DNA from: Collinsella bouchesdurhonensis
GTDB taxonomy: Bacteria; Actinomycetota; Coriobacteriia; Coriobacteriales; Coriobacteriaceae
Length of the DNA stretch: 64,000 nt
Direction: 5' to 3'
Assembly: GCF_900155365.1 (NCBI RefSeq)
Contig: NZ_LT699743.1
Location: forward strand, 353,920-417,919
Shown: positions 45,163 through 53,719 of the stretch, piece by piece
Position numbering within the stretch: the first letter of the stretch is position 1
Layout: every line of letters begins with the position of its first letter
Translations under genes and position numbers: made by a program
Notes under the pieces: generated by a model
Told to the model about the DNA's origin: nothing
Database searches by the model: none
Seen by the model: only the letters and a program-made list of their open reading frames with translations

Positions 45163-46044
45163 ATGATCCGCATCACGGTACCCGCCACCAGCGCAAACCT
45201 GGGCATCGGCTACGATACCCTCGGCATGGCCGTCTCGCTGTATTCGCACTTCACGTTCGACCGCGCCGAAACTCTCACCATCACGGGCTGCCCCGAGCAA
45301 TTTCAAAACGAAGACAACCTTGTCTACGAGAGCTTCGTGAACGCTCTTGCCGAATGGGGCGAGAAGACCTTCCCCGTCTCCATCGACATCTCCACCGAAG
45401 TACCCGTCGCCCGCGGTCTGGGCTCGAGTTCCACCTGCGTGGTCGCCGGCATCATGGGCGCCGCAGCGCTCACGGGCCACACCGTTACCCGTGAGGAGCT
45501 TGTGGCCATCGCCACCGCTGTCGAGGGACATCCTGACAACGTGGCTCCCGCCATCTTGGGCGCAGCCGTCTGCTCGTTCACGCCGGAAGGCGAGCTCCCC
45601 CGCTGCTTGCGCTATGAGGTGAGCAAGCGCCTTCGCTTCATCACCATCATCCCGCCCTATGAGGTGCACACGAGCGATGCACGCAAGGTTGTTCCGCAAG
45701 AGGTGCCGCTGTCCACCGCTGTTTGGCAGATGGGACGCATTGCCGGCCTCACGCGCGGTTTGGAGATGGGCGACCTCGATCTGATTGCCGCTTCCAACGA
45801 CGACCGCCTGCAGGAACCTTACCGTCGTGCGCTCATCCCCGACTACGACGCTATTCGCGAAACCTGCCTGACGGGCGGCGCTAAGACCATGTGGATCTCG
45901 GGCTCTGGCTCGACCCTCATGGCCGTAACCGACGACACCATCGTGGCCAAGTTCCTGCAGGTACGCCTACGCGAGCGCTTCCCCGAGTGCGAGACGCATA
46001 TTTTGACGTGCGACACGGATGGCGCCCAAATCGAGTACCTGTAG
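45163..46044 (+). CDS. thrB: homoserine kinase
   Basis: 293 residues. GHMP kinase motifs: VPATSANLGIGYDTLG at the N-terminus, the P-loop VARGLGSSSTCVVAGI, and GHPDNVAPAILGG-like (EGHPDNVAPAIL). The C-terminal WISGSGSTLMAV completes the fold. It makes O-phosphohomoserine for ThrC. GGAGG at the end of thrC serves as ribosome-binding site. The unit ends in a very large palindrome. Confidence 0.97.
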   Translation: MIRITVPATSANLGIGYDTLGMAVSLYSHFTFDRAETLTITGCPEQFQNEDNLVYESFVNALAEWGEKTFPVSIDISTEVPVARGLGSSSTCVVAGIMGAAALTGHTVTREELVAIATAVEGHPDNVAPAILGAAVCSFTPEGELPRCLRYEVSKRLRFITIIPPYEVHTSDARKVVPQEVPLSTAVWQMGRIAGLTRGLEMGDLDLIAASNDDRLQEPYRRALIPDYDAIRETCLTGGAKTMWISGSGSTLMAVTDDTIVAKFLQVRLRERFPECETHILTCDTDGAQIEYL

Positions 46045-46063
46045 GCGCGGTGTCTTTGTTGTG

Positions 46064-46199
46064 GGCCCTCCCTCCGGGGGGTCCCTTCCGAAAACGTCCT
46101 CGACAAATGAATTCCCCCGCCCATGCTCCTTCGGAGCTATGGGCGGGGGAATTCTTGTCTGCGGAATGTTTTCGGAAGGGACCCCCCGGAGGGAGGGCC
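46064..46199. repeat. 136-bp composite palindrome between thrB and metA
   Basis: The outer arms (46064-46095 and 46168-46199) are 32-base perfect inverted repeats rich in C and G. The inner arms (46109-46124 and 46139-46154) are a 16-base perfect pair with GAATTCCCCC. A 5-bp stem with a TTC loop closes the tip. Between convergent genes it probably ends both transcripts; its size is far more than a terminator needs. Confidence 0.85.
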
Positions 46200-46257
46200 A
46201 GGGTAACATTGTCGCGCCTACAGGGGCACGCTTTGGAGGATCGCCGGGCTTGGGAAC

Positions 46258-47178
46258 TTACTCGCCTACCTTTTCCAGATCGTAAGGGGTAGTTTGGTAG
46301 ACATAGTAGTTCAGCCAGTTGGTGTAGAAGAGCTGGGCTTGGGAGCGCCAGATGTTCAGGGGAGCGCGGGTGGGATCGTCGTCCGGGAAGTAGTTCACTG
46401 GAATCTCGGGATTAATGCCACGCTTGACGTCGCGTTCGTACTCGAGCTTAAGGGTATCTGTATCGTACTCGGGATGGCCAAACACGAAGAAGCGACGGCT
46501 GTCGACCGACTTCACGATGTAGAGGCCCACTTCGTCCGACACGGCAACGATTTCAAGATCGTCCACAGCCTCAACGTCTTCGATTTTCACATCGGTATTA
46601 CGCGAGTGCACAGCATAGAATCGATCGTCAAAACCCCTCACGAGCGGGCTTTTTGGCTTAAGCAAACGATGCTCAAAAACGCCCGACGCCTTTTTTGGCA
46701 GACGATACTTCTGAATACCGTAGTGGTAATACAAGCCCGCCTGCGCGCCCCAGCAGATATGCAGCGTGGAATGCACATGCGTGCTCGACCAATCCATGAT
46801 GCGGCAAAGCTCTTCCCAATAATCCACCTCTTCGAACTCCATGAGCTCAACAGGGGCCCCGGTAATAATCAGACCGTCATAATGCTCGTTTTCGATGTCC
46901 TCAAAGGTGCGGTAAAACGTCTCCAAATGCCCCGCCGACACATGCGTTGCCTCGTGGCTCTTGGTGCGCAGCAGGTCTACCTGAATTTGCAGCGGCGTAT
47001 TGGAAAGCTTGCGCATGAGCTGCGTCTCGGTAGCGATCTTGGTGGGCATGAGATTCAAAATCAGCACGCGCAAAGGACGAATGTCCTGGTGGAGAGCACG
47101 AAACTCCGTCATGACAAAAATGTTCTCGCCCTCGAGGATCTCGGTTGCGGGCAGAGCATCAGGAATTCGAATCGGCAC
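46258..47178 (-). CDS. metA: homoserine O-acetyltransferase (MetA type)
   Basis: 306 residues. The nucleophile Cys is in [15 protein letters not shown] and the His/Glu pair in FGHPEYD. Residue 111 is Glu (TGAPVE); in studied MetA proteins Glu111 selects acetyl-CoA and Gly111 succinyl-CoA, so this enzyme likely makes O-acetylhomoserine despite the family name. The start is GTG 47178 with GAAGGAG 10 bases upstream. The Asp-family cluster around it supports a role in methionine synthesis. Confidence 0.93.
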   Translation of the reverse strand: MPIRIPDALPATEILEGENIFVMTEFRALHQDIRPLRVLILNLMPTKIATETQLMRKLSNTPLQIQVDLLRTKSHEATHVSAGHLETFYRTFEDIENEHYDGLIITGAPVELMEFEEVDYWEELCRIMDWSSTHVHSTLHICWGAQAGLYYHYGIQKYRLPKKASGVFEHRLLKPKSPLVRGFDDRFYAVHSRNTDVKIEDVEAVDDLEIVAVSDEVGLYIVKSVDSRRFFVFGHPEYDTDTLKLEYERDVKRGINPEIPVNYFPDDDPTRAPLNIWRSQAQLFYTNWLNYYVYQTTPYDLEKVGE

Positions 47179-47245
47179 GACGCATACACTCCTTCACTCA
47201 CACGCTTAACGACACGTTCGGCATTGGTTTTGATTGTACCGTGGC

Positions 47246-47273
47246 ATGTATGCCGCGCACCCCAACGTGTCAA
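47246..47273 (-). promoter_or_regulatory. candidate metA promoter
   Basis: On the minus strand TTGACA (47273-47268) is followed after 17 bases by TACATG. It lies about 70-90 bases before the GTG start of metA. Confidence 0.5.
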
Positions 47274-47306
47274 ATAAAACTCGAGAACGCCGCGTGTGCC
47301 TAACGC

Positions 47307-47870
47307 CTAAAAGGCGGGAAGGCCACCTGTGTCGCCATGGAGCTCGAAGGCAAGAATACGATCCGTGAGCCGCTCGAGTGTCTGCGTCGTATCGGGGCGT
47401 GCGCTCATCTTCTCAATCAAGCCGCTATGCAATAGATCGGTGAAGCCCGCATCATGCGCGTGATAGCACCCATTCAAGACAAAGGCCACATGGCGATAAT
47501 CCGGACCGCACACCGCCACCAGCGTGTTTCCGTACAGACGCTTAGCACGCTCTGGCTCGACGCCAATCTTCACATACCAAGAAGGCACATCGCACACGCC
47601 TTGCTCGGCAAAGAAGCGTTTGATCTCGCCACAGCCCGCAAGCGGATAGGCCGGAATATCCCAACCCTGCTTGCGCGCAAAATGGTAAATGTAGTGTGAG
47701 GCGTCTCCCACCTCGATATGGCCCTCCATGATCGTGGCCAAGACACGCGCGGCACAGGCCGCGTCTATGCGCACGGAGCCGCCCATGATGAGCTGCGCCA
47801 AGCCCTCAACTGTTACATTATGTGCACGCGGGCCGTACATCGTGCAATCACCGCTCTCCCCCATTGCCAT
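47307..47870 (-). CDS. hypothetical protein
   Basis: 187 residues at most; I do not recognise a family. No signal peptide or membrane helix is seen. Visible features are a hydrophobic helix (GLAQLIMGGSVRIDAACAARVLATI), scattered Cys (five in the C-terminal two thirds) and a GCGEIKRFFAEQGVCDVPSWYV block. An alternative start is ATG 47840 (MYGPRAHNV), which has GGTGA upstream. It is divergent from the hydroxyacid dehydrogenase-like gene and 128 bases upstream of metA on the same strand, where a separate metA promoter is likely. Confidence 0.7.
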   Translation of the reverse strand: MAMGESGDCTMYGPRAHNVTVEGLAQLIMGGSVRIDAACAARVLATIMEGHIEVGDASHYIYHFARKQGWDIPAYPLAGCGEIKRFFAEQGVCDVPSWYVKIGVEPERAKRLYGNTLVAVCGPDYRHVAFVLNGCYHAHDAGFTDLLHSGLIEKMSARPDTTQTLERLTDRILAFELHGDTGGLPAF

Positions 47871-47916
47871 AGAACTACAATGAGCAAACTATTCGCTCGC
47901 AGAAAGGCTTACCACT

Positions 47917-48870
47917 ATGGCATCAACACGTAAAGTTGGCATCATCGGTTTGGGACACGTTGGCGCGCACGTCGCCAACAGCTTGCTTCTGCAGGGCTTG
48001 GCCGATGAACTCTATCTTTGCGACGTCAAGGCGCAAAAGGTCCTGTCCGAAACCCAGGACCTGCACGACTCCCTCACTTTTGTTCCCTTCAACACAAAGA
48101 TCGTCAATGTAGGCGACAGGTACGAGGAGCTCGCCTCGTGCGACATCATCGTTAACGCCGCAGGCAACGTGGCCATGGCCGCAGGCAACCGTGACGGCGA
48201 GCTGTTCTGCACCACCGACTCTGCCCGCTCCTTCGCCAACCGCGTTGTCGATGCCGGATTCAATGGCATCTGGGTATCCATCGCAAACCCCTGTGACGTA
48301 GTGTGCACGACCATCTGGCACCTGACCAACTATGACCCCAAGAAGATTATCGGCTCGGGTTGCGGCCTGGATTCCGCGCGCTTGCATTCCGAGATTTCCA
48401 AGAAATGCGGCATCAGCCCCAAGTCCATCGATGCTTATATGATTGGCGAGCACGGCTTTAGCCAGATTGCCGCCTGGAAGGCCGCGACCATCGCCGGCAA
48501 GCCGCTTTCTGAGCTTGCGTGCGAATATCCCGAGCAATATGGCTTTGACCAGGCAGAAGTCGAGGAACTTGCACGCAAGGGCGGCTATGTGACCTATGAG
48601 GGCAAGGGCTGCACCGAGTACGCCGTGGCCAATTCCGCTGCGCGCGTCTGCGCTGCCGTGCTGCACAACGAGCACGCCGTACTTTCCGCATCCACCCTCA
48701 TGTGCGGCCAGTATGGCGAAGAGGGCATCTTCACGTCGCTCCCCTGCGTAATTGGTGCCGAGGGCATCGAGCAGGTCTACACTCTCGACCTCTCCGATGC
48801 CGAGCTCGAAGGCTTCCATAAGAGCTGCCAGCACATCCGTGATAACATCGCCCAGCTTGCCTGGTGGTAA
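47917..48870 (+). CDS. L-2-hydroxyisocaproate dehydrogenase-like (LDH family)
   Basis: 317 residues. GLGHVGAHVAN is the NAD motif. The substrate loop reads GNVAMAAGNRDGELFCT, not the GAPQKPGETR form of lactate dehydrogenases, and aligns with L-2-hydroxyisocaproate dehydrogenase. The catalytic residues fit: Asp in NPCDVV, Arg in LDSARLH and His in GEHGFSQ. It probably reduces a branched 2-oxoacid from amino-acid fermentation. Lactate or malate as substrate is less likely but not excluded. Confidence 0.88.
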   Translation: MASTRKVGIIGLGHVGAHVANSLLLQGLADELYLCDVKAQKVLSETQDLHDSLTFVPFNTKIVNVGDRYEELASCDIIVNAAGNVAMAAGNRDGELFCTTDSARSFANRVVDAGFNGIWVSIANPCDVVCTTIWHLTNYDPKKIIGSGCGLDSARLHSEISKKCGISPKSIDAYMIGEHGFSQIAAWKAATIAGKPLSELACEYPEQYGFDQAEVEELARKGGYVTYEGKGCTEYAVANSAARVCAAVLHNEHAVLSASTLMCGQYGEEGIFTSLPCVIGAEGIEQVYTLDLSDAELEGFHKSCQHIRDNIAQLAWW

Positions 48871-48927
48871 ACAGGCGCCGGCCCTTCGTTGCTGCCATTC
48901 CGCCTCGTTGGCGCTCCTCAAAAAGCT

Positions 48928-48994
48928 AAATGAAGCAGAAAATCCCATTTAGAAGCCGCAACAGCAGCTCTAAATGGGATTTTCTGCTTCATTT
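48928..48994. repeat. palindrome copy 1 (left of the AbiEi/Vsr-like gene)
   Basis: Two 26-base perfect inverted arms (48928-48953, 48969-48994) with tip AAATGAAGC and core AATCCCATTTAGA, around a 15-base loop. A second copy with the same arms lies at 50324-50389. It sits just past the dehydrogenase gene and before the 3' end of the AbiEi/Vsr-like gene. Confidence 0.88.
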
Positions 48995-49029
48995 GGAAAG
49001 CAATCTAGATTCCGGAACGGCAGGCCGCC

Positions 49030-50013
49030 CTATCGCACTCCGGGGCCGATGCGAGGAATTCCAAAAGCCTCGAGCAAAGACTCCATATAGCCCGGCTCAA
49101 ATATCTGGCGGACGAGAACGCGCATGACGGGCATGCCCAGAGCCGTAAGCCGAGATTCCCTTTGGCGCTCTTCAACAAGAACATCCTGAGTCGTTTTACC
49201 CTTCAGGCAATCGGCATCCTTGTACTTTCTCGCGCCATCGACCTCGCCGATTACGCATCTGCCGTCATCGAGCTCCCACAGCATGTCGACGCGATACACA
49301 TGACCCTGGTTTAACGGATCGGGCAACTCGGCCTGAAGCATTATCGGAGGCATAAATCCCAGCTCAATAATTATGCCGCGAACCATCGATTCGCCACCAT
49401 TTTCAGATTCTCCATCAGCATGGGCAAAGGCTGCGCGAGCACGCCCGATACCACGGCGTCGATATCCCTCGCGCTGCGCGTATTCAAGCAGGTCTTCTCG
49501 CGATATGAGCAGATATCTCAGCGCGCTGTCAATCGTAGGCAGCGCAAGGTGGACAGGGGCATCGAGAGCAGACTCCAGAAGCGTTTGGCAAAGCCCCGTA
49601 ACGTTTGCCTCTCCTTCCAAATGGACATCAGTCGGTGCGAGACGCGATACCCAAAGATGCTTAGAGCGGCGTCGATACGAGGCATTGGGCGCGCATATTC
49701 GAATCGGATTGAGGCGGCTGTATGGAACCCATAGTCCATACATAAGTGCCGCGGAAAAAGACGTGAAGACCCATTCGGGGTGTAGTTCCGCGAGCGTTTT
49801 GACGACACGAGTCGCAACCAAACGGCGATATTCCTGTGCCGACCAGCAAGAACGTTCAAAAAGACCCGGATACGGGCTATACACTTCTTTTGCCTCGACG
49901 CGACGCAAGAGAGCCTTTTCCACACTGCGCGAATTCGGGTACAGGCAGCGCCGCCTCTCCTCAGACTCTTTAAAGAGCCTTTCAAGCTCTTCGCCACATG
50001 CGGTGTGCTTCAT
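49030..50013 (-). CDS. AbiEi-antitoxin-like protein with C-terminal Vsr/DUF559-like nuclease fold
   Basis: About 327 residues. Residues ~60-190 (TSFSAALMYGLWVPYSRLNP, SALDAPVHLALPTIDSALRY) resemble the AbiEi/type IV antitoxin core that sits after a winged helix. The C-terminal ~100 residues hold YRVDMLWELDD, GEVDGARKYKD and RQRESRLTALGMPVMRVLV. That is the Asp, Glu-x-Asp and Lys pattern of PD-(D/E)XK proteins of the Vsr/DUF559 type. No AbiEii nucleotidyltransferase toxin gene is adjacent. ATG 50013 has GGGGGGAGG upstream. The gene lies alone between two copies of one palindrome. Function is open: a solitary regulator, a decayed antitoxin or a nuclease. Confidence 0.7.
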   Translation of the reverse strand: MKHTACGEELERLFKESEERRRCLYPNSRSVEKALLRRVEAKEVYSPYPGLFERSCWSAQEYRRLVATRVVKTLAELHPEWVFTSFSAALMYGLWVPYSRLNPIRICAPNASYRRRSKHLWVSRLAPTDVHLEGEANVTGLCQTLLESALDAPVHLALPTIDSALRYLLISREDLLEYAQREGYRRRGIGRARAAFAHADGESENGGESMVRGIIIELGFMPPIMLQAELPDPLNQGHVYRVDMLWELDDGRCVIGEVDGARKYKDADCLKGKTTQDVLVEERQRESRLTALGMPVMRVLVRQIFEPGYMESLLEAFGIPRIGPGVR

Positions 50014-50028
50014 ATGGCCTCCCCCCAT

Positions 50029-50323
50029 TGCAGCAAAGCTAACAAGAAGGGTGTCCTTTTGTTAGGCGTGTCAATCTCCTCCGCAATCTAACAGGGCAGG
50101 TCAGACGCAATATTTCCTCGTGAAACGAAGAGAGAGATCAGCAAACGGTCAATTTACGCCGCGAGTGGCATCTCCAACAAACCAAACTGCCCAGTTATCA
50201 ACAAAAGCGTCGGGCAGCGATGACAGGTTTTCAACAGTCGCACGCCAGCTCTGCACCGCCCCCGATGCCCTCAGGCAGCCAACTGCAAGCCCGTCCCCCA
50301 CCCCGGCGGCAATCTCAAATCCT
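50029..50323. other. gap upstream of the AbiEi/Vsr-like gene
   Basis: Near 300 bases between the gene start and the second palindrome. Short open frames exist on both strands (about 60-70 codons) but lack ribosome-binding sites and recognisable features. I see no RNA gene. Confidence 0.35.
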
Positions 50324-50389
50324 AAATGAAGCAAAAAATCCCATTTAGAAGCGCGACAACGGTTCTAAATGGGATTTATTGCTTCATTT
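50324..50389. repeat. palindrome copy 2 (right of the AbiEi/Vsr-like gene)
   Basis: 27-base arms (50324-50350, 50363-50389) with one internal mismatch. The outer AAATGAAGC and the inner AATCCCATTTAGA are identical to copy 1; only the A-rich middle and the loop differ. Confidence 0.88.
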
Positions 50390-50399
50390 GGGAAAGGGG

Positions 50400-50463
50400 C
50401 TGGGTGCGAGAAGCGCCTGCGACTGGGTGCGAGAAGCGCCTGCGGCCGCGCGCGGTCGCAGGC
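50400..50463. repeat. 22-bp tandem duplication with adjoining hairpin
   Basis: CTGGGTGCGAGAAGCGCCTG(CG) occurs at 50400-50421 and again at 50423-50444. CCTGCG and CGCAGG arms close a G+C-rich hairpin just after it (50439-50462), which may end the minus-strand oxidoreductase transcript. Confidence 0.65.
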
Positions 50464-50481
50464 ATGCCCAACAGGCGAGAC

Positions 50482-51594
50482 TTACTCTCCAGCCACACGA
50501 CAACCGGCAGCAGCTGCCAGCTCGGCCTCCTCCGGGTAGTAGATGCGCCAGGTGCGACGCAACTGCGTCATCAGATCCATGACGTCGGCCGCAAAGACGA
50601 TCATCGCGTCTTCCACGCGGTCCCCGGCAACGGCTTTCTCGAGGTCGGCCACCTCGTAGGCAAGAGCGTATGCCTCCTCACCCACATGAACCTCCTCGCG
50701 CTCGCCCGTCGCCGTCCATACGATAGTGGCACGGTCAGCACGCGGGTAGTCCATGACCTCGATATAGCAATTCTCAAACGAGAGCACGGCGCGCTTGGGC
50801 TGCTTGGAATGGAGCGTAAGGGAGATCACGGCCATCTGCATATCGGGGTTGCGCATCACGATGCCGCTCGTCACGTCTACGCCGGTATTGCAAGCGTTGG
50901 CGATGGAGACAACATCCTCGGGCTGCGAAAGCATAAACATGCGCGCCATGGTAAGGGCGTACACGCCAATGTCGAGCATCGCGCCGCCAGCCAGGCGTGG
51001 ATTGTAAAAACGATTCTCCGGATCAAAATCCTTATAGCTGCCAAAGCTCACCTGGGCAATGCTCATGTTGCCGAACTCGTCCTTCTCGGCACGGCGGATA
51101 AGCTCGCGGTAGAGCGGCATATGAAGGATGGTCGTGGCATCGATAAGCTGCACGCCGTGCTCGTCGGCAATCGCGCGCGCTTCGTTGAGCTCCTCCGAAT
51201 TGAGGGTAATCGCCTTCTCGCACAGTACGTGCTTGCCGGCAGAAAGTGCGGCGCGCAGATAGTGGATGTGCGTATTGTGCGGCGTGGTGATATACACCGC
51301 GTCGATAGTGGGATCGGCACAAAGCTCCTCGAGCGTATCGTACACGCGGGCCACATCGTACTTCTCGGCAAAAGCGACCGCCTTCTCGTGTGTGCGGTTG
51401 TAGATGCCGGCAAGTTTGCGGCCAGCGAGCTCGAGCGTTGAAGCCATCTGGTTGGCAATCACGCCGCAACCGATAACAGCCCACGTAAGCTGGGGAGCCG
51501 TGAAGATATCATCGGGAAACGGCTTGCCCTCAACCGAAGCGAAGGCGGCGCGGGCTGCCTCGGCGGCATCACGCGGTGCAGACTGTTGAGACAT
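50482..51594 (-). CDS. Gfo/Idh/MocA-family oxidoreductase
   Basis: 370 residues. The NAD(P) motif WAVIGCGVIANQMAS, ITTPHNTHIHYLRAALSAGK-HVLCEKAITLN and the C-terminal beta-sheet domain (NRFYNPRLAGGAMLDIGVYA) are typical. The catalytic Lys is in CEKA. The substrate, likely a sugar, inositol or dihydrodiol, is not readable. A 35-residue N-terminal extension precedes the fold. ATG 51594 has GAGGAG 6 bases upstream; recQ lies 73 bases upstream on the same strand. Confidence 0.93.
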   Translation of the reverse strand: MSQQSAPRDAAEAARAAFASVEGKPFPDDIFTAPQLTWAVIGCGVIANQMASTLELAGRKLAGIYNRTHEKAVAFAEKYDVARVYDTLEELCADPTIDAVYITTPHNTHIHYLRAALSAGKHVLCEKAITLNSEELNEARAIADEHGVQLIDATTILHMPLYRELIRRAEKDEFGNMSIAQVSFGSYKDFDPENRFYNPRLAGGAMLDIGVYALTMARMFMLSQPEDVVSIANACNTGVDVTSGIVMRNPDMQMAVISLTLHSKQPKRAVLSFENCYIEVMDYPRADRATIVWTATGEREEVHVGEEAYALAYEVADLEKAVAGDRVEDAMIVFAADVMDLMTQLRRTWRIYYPEEAELAAAAGCRVAGE

Positions 51595-51667
51595 ACAAGC
51601 TCCTCAATATGCTGGGGGATAGATTTATCCGTCATATTGTACGGACATCGAAGCGGCAGAACAAACA

Positions 51668-53680
51668 CTATTCGCGTGCGTGCAACTCTTCGAAAGCGGC
51701 GATTTCTGCCATGAAGCGCTCGCCAAAACTCTCGGCCTTTTTCTCGCCGATACCCGACACCTCGAGCAGCTCATCGAATGAATGGGGGCGTTGGCGACAC
51801 AGGGCGCGCAGCGTTTTATCGGGAAACACCACATAGCTGGGAACCTGCATCTCCTGCGCCAGCTCCGTGCGAAGTGCCCTCAGGCGCTCGAAGAGCTCCA
51901 CATCGTCGCCCACGCGCGGCACGCTCCTGGCGTCTGATTCCTCGCGCAGCAAATCGACCGCGCGACGCGCCCGCGAGCCGCGGCTCTTCTTTGCCGCCCG
52001 CTTCACGGTAAACGTAAACGCGCCGGTATCGGCAGCGAGGCCTCCATCCGCATCCACAACCTCCACCGCACGGGACCCCAAAAGCAGCGTGGGATATTGC
52101 CCTTGTGAGCTTGCCAGATACCCGCGCCCGCACAGCTGGTCGATCAGATTGCGAATGCGTCCGGCCGACTCTGCCGCCAAGCTGCCATAGCCTGCAGCCT
52201 CGTCCAGATGCAGCTCAAAGATACGCTGCGTCTTTCCACCATGCAGCACATCGGCCACAAGCGACTTCCCAAAGCGCCCGGGTCGTGCAGCGACAAACGC
52301 CATAACAGCGCGAGCAGCCTCGGTCATGTCCTCGACCTCGTACTCCGTCAGGCAATTGCCGCAGTTTCCGCAACCGGTCCCTGTTTCGGCCGCATGTGCC
52401 AGCACCTCGGCAGCAGCGTCCTCGTCGCCAAAGTAGCGCAGCATATACTCGCGCAAACAACCGGTTGTCTTGCAATAGCCCTCCATCTGGGCGATAAGCC
52501 TAAAGCGATTCTGCCGCGCACGCAGGCGCTGCTCTTCATCGAGTTGCTCGTCATCGGGCTCCTGCTCGGCAAAGAAACGACGCAAGCGCAGATCGTTGCC
52601 GTTCCAAAGCAAAAAGCAGCTCGCAGGGTCGCCGTCGCGACCGGCACGCCCAGCCTCCTGATAGTAAGCCTCGATGCTCTCGGGCGCGTTATTGTGGATG
52701 ACATAGCGCACGTTGGGCTTGTCGATACCCATGCCAAAGGCGTTGGTGGCGACCATCACACGCACGTCGTCGCGCACAAATGCCTGCTGGTTTTGCGTTC
52801 GAGACTCCATGCCCATACCGGCATGGTAGCTCGCAATGCGCATATCGAGCCCCTGTTTTTCCACCGCATCTTGCAATGTTAACGTCAGCTCGTCCACGCT
52901 CTTGCGCGTGGCACAGTAGACGATTCCCGCTTCGTCGGGATGTTCTGTCACATACCGACAAATCCACGATGCCTTCTGGCGCTCGGGCATCTCCTGCACC
53001 TCAAACGATAAATTGGGCCGGTCAAAACCCGTCACCACAACCTGCGGTGCATGCAAGCACAGCATCTGCTGGATATCCATACGCACACGCTCGGTTGCCG
53101 TAGCGGTAAACGCCGCGACCACGGGACGTTGTGGCAGCGCCTCGATAAACTGAGCGATCTGAAGATACGCCGGCCTAAAATCCTGCCCCCACTGACTCAC
53201 GCAGTGAGCCTCGTCCACTGCCAAAAGCGGAATGCCCATACCACCTGGCTGCGCCGCGGCCTGGGCAAATGCAATAAAGCGCGGGTCCGCCAGACGTTCG
53301 GGCGCCACGAACATAAGCTGATAGGCACCGTCGGCCGCTCGTTTGAGCACAGTATTTTGCTGAGGAATGGAAAGCGATGAGTTGAGGTAGCTCGGATGCG
53401 CACCGGCAGCAAGCAGCGCCCGCGTCTGGTCTTCCATAAGCGAGATAAGCGGGCTCACCACCAAGGTAAGACCCGATCCCATGAGCGCAGGCACTTGGTA
53501 GCAAATGGACTTACCCGCACCTGTGGGCATCACGGCAAGAACGTCGCGCCGGGCAAGGATCGAAGAGATAACGCGCTCCTGGCCCGGCCTAAACGACTCA
53601 TAGCCAAAATATCGCCCAAGCGTAGCATGAGCCTGGTCAAGGGCGGCGGATGGCGAGCCCCCGTTTGCTATCGAAAACAT
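51668..53680 (-). CDS. recQ: ATP-dependent DNA helicase RecQ
   Basis: About 670 residues. Helicase motifs: VMPTGAGKSICYQVPAL, VVSPLISLMEDQ, AVDEAHCVSQWGQDFRP, and motif VI (EAGRAGRDGDPASCFLLW). The zinc-binding region with CGNCGNCL and a winged helix follow; an HRDC domain (YVVFPDKTLRALCRQRPHSFDELL) ends the protein. It unwinds DNA 3' to 5' in recombination and repair. ATG 53680 follows AGG by 8 bases; GTG 53689 is an alternative. Confidence 0.96.
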   Translation of the reverse strand: MFSIANGGSPSAALDQAHATLGRYFGYESFRPGQERVISSILARRDVLAVMPTGAGKSICYQVPALMGSGLTLVVSPLISLMEDQTRALLAAGAHPSYLNSSLSIPQQNTVLKRAADGAYQLMFVAPERLADPRFIAFAQAAAQPGGMGIPLLAVDEAHCVSQWGQDFRPAYLQIAQFIEALPQRPVVAAFTATATERVRMDIQQMLCLHAPQVVVTGFDRPNLSFEVQEMPERQKASWICRYVTEHPDEAGIVYCATRKSVDELTLTLQDAVEKQGLDMRIASYHAGMGMESRTQNQQAFVRDDVRVMVATNAFGMGIDKPNVRYVIHNNAPESIEAYYQEAGRAGRDGDPASCFLLWNGNDLRLRRFFAEQEPDDEQLDEEQRLRARQNRFRLIAQMEGYCKTTGCLREYMLRYFGDEDAAAEVLAHAAETGTGCGNCGNCLTEYEVEDMTEAARAVMAFVAARPGRFGKSLVADVLHGGKTQRIFELHLDEAAGYGSLAAESAGRIRNLIDQLCGRGYLASSQGQYPTLLLGSRAVEVVDADGGLAADTGAFTFTVKRAAKKSRGSRARRAVDLLREESDARSVPRVGDDVELFERLRALRTELAQEMQVPSYVVFPDKTLRALCRQRPHSFDELLEVSGIGEKKAESFGERFMAEIAAFEELHARE

Positions 53681-53719
53681 CTGTGACACCTAAACTCGTC
53701 TCCGATACCAAACGGTGCC

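Noticed and set aside
43510..45699. A 729-codon minus-strand frame opposite thrC and thrB
   Set aside because: Antisense shadow; Gly- and His-rich composition typical of reversed G+C-rich coding DNA.
50120..50334. Short open frames on both strands upstream of palindrome copy 2
   Set aside because: No ribosome-binding site, no hydrophobic or conserved feature, and overlapping frames on both strands.
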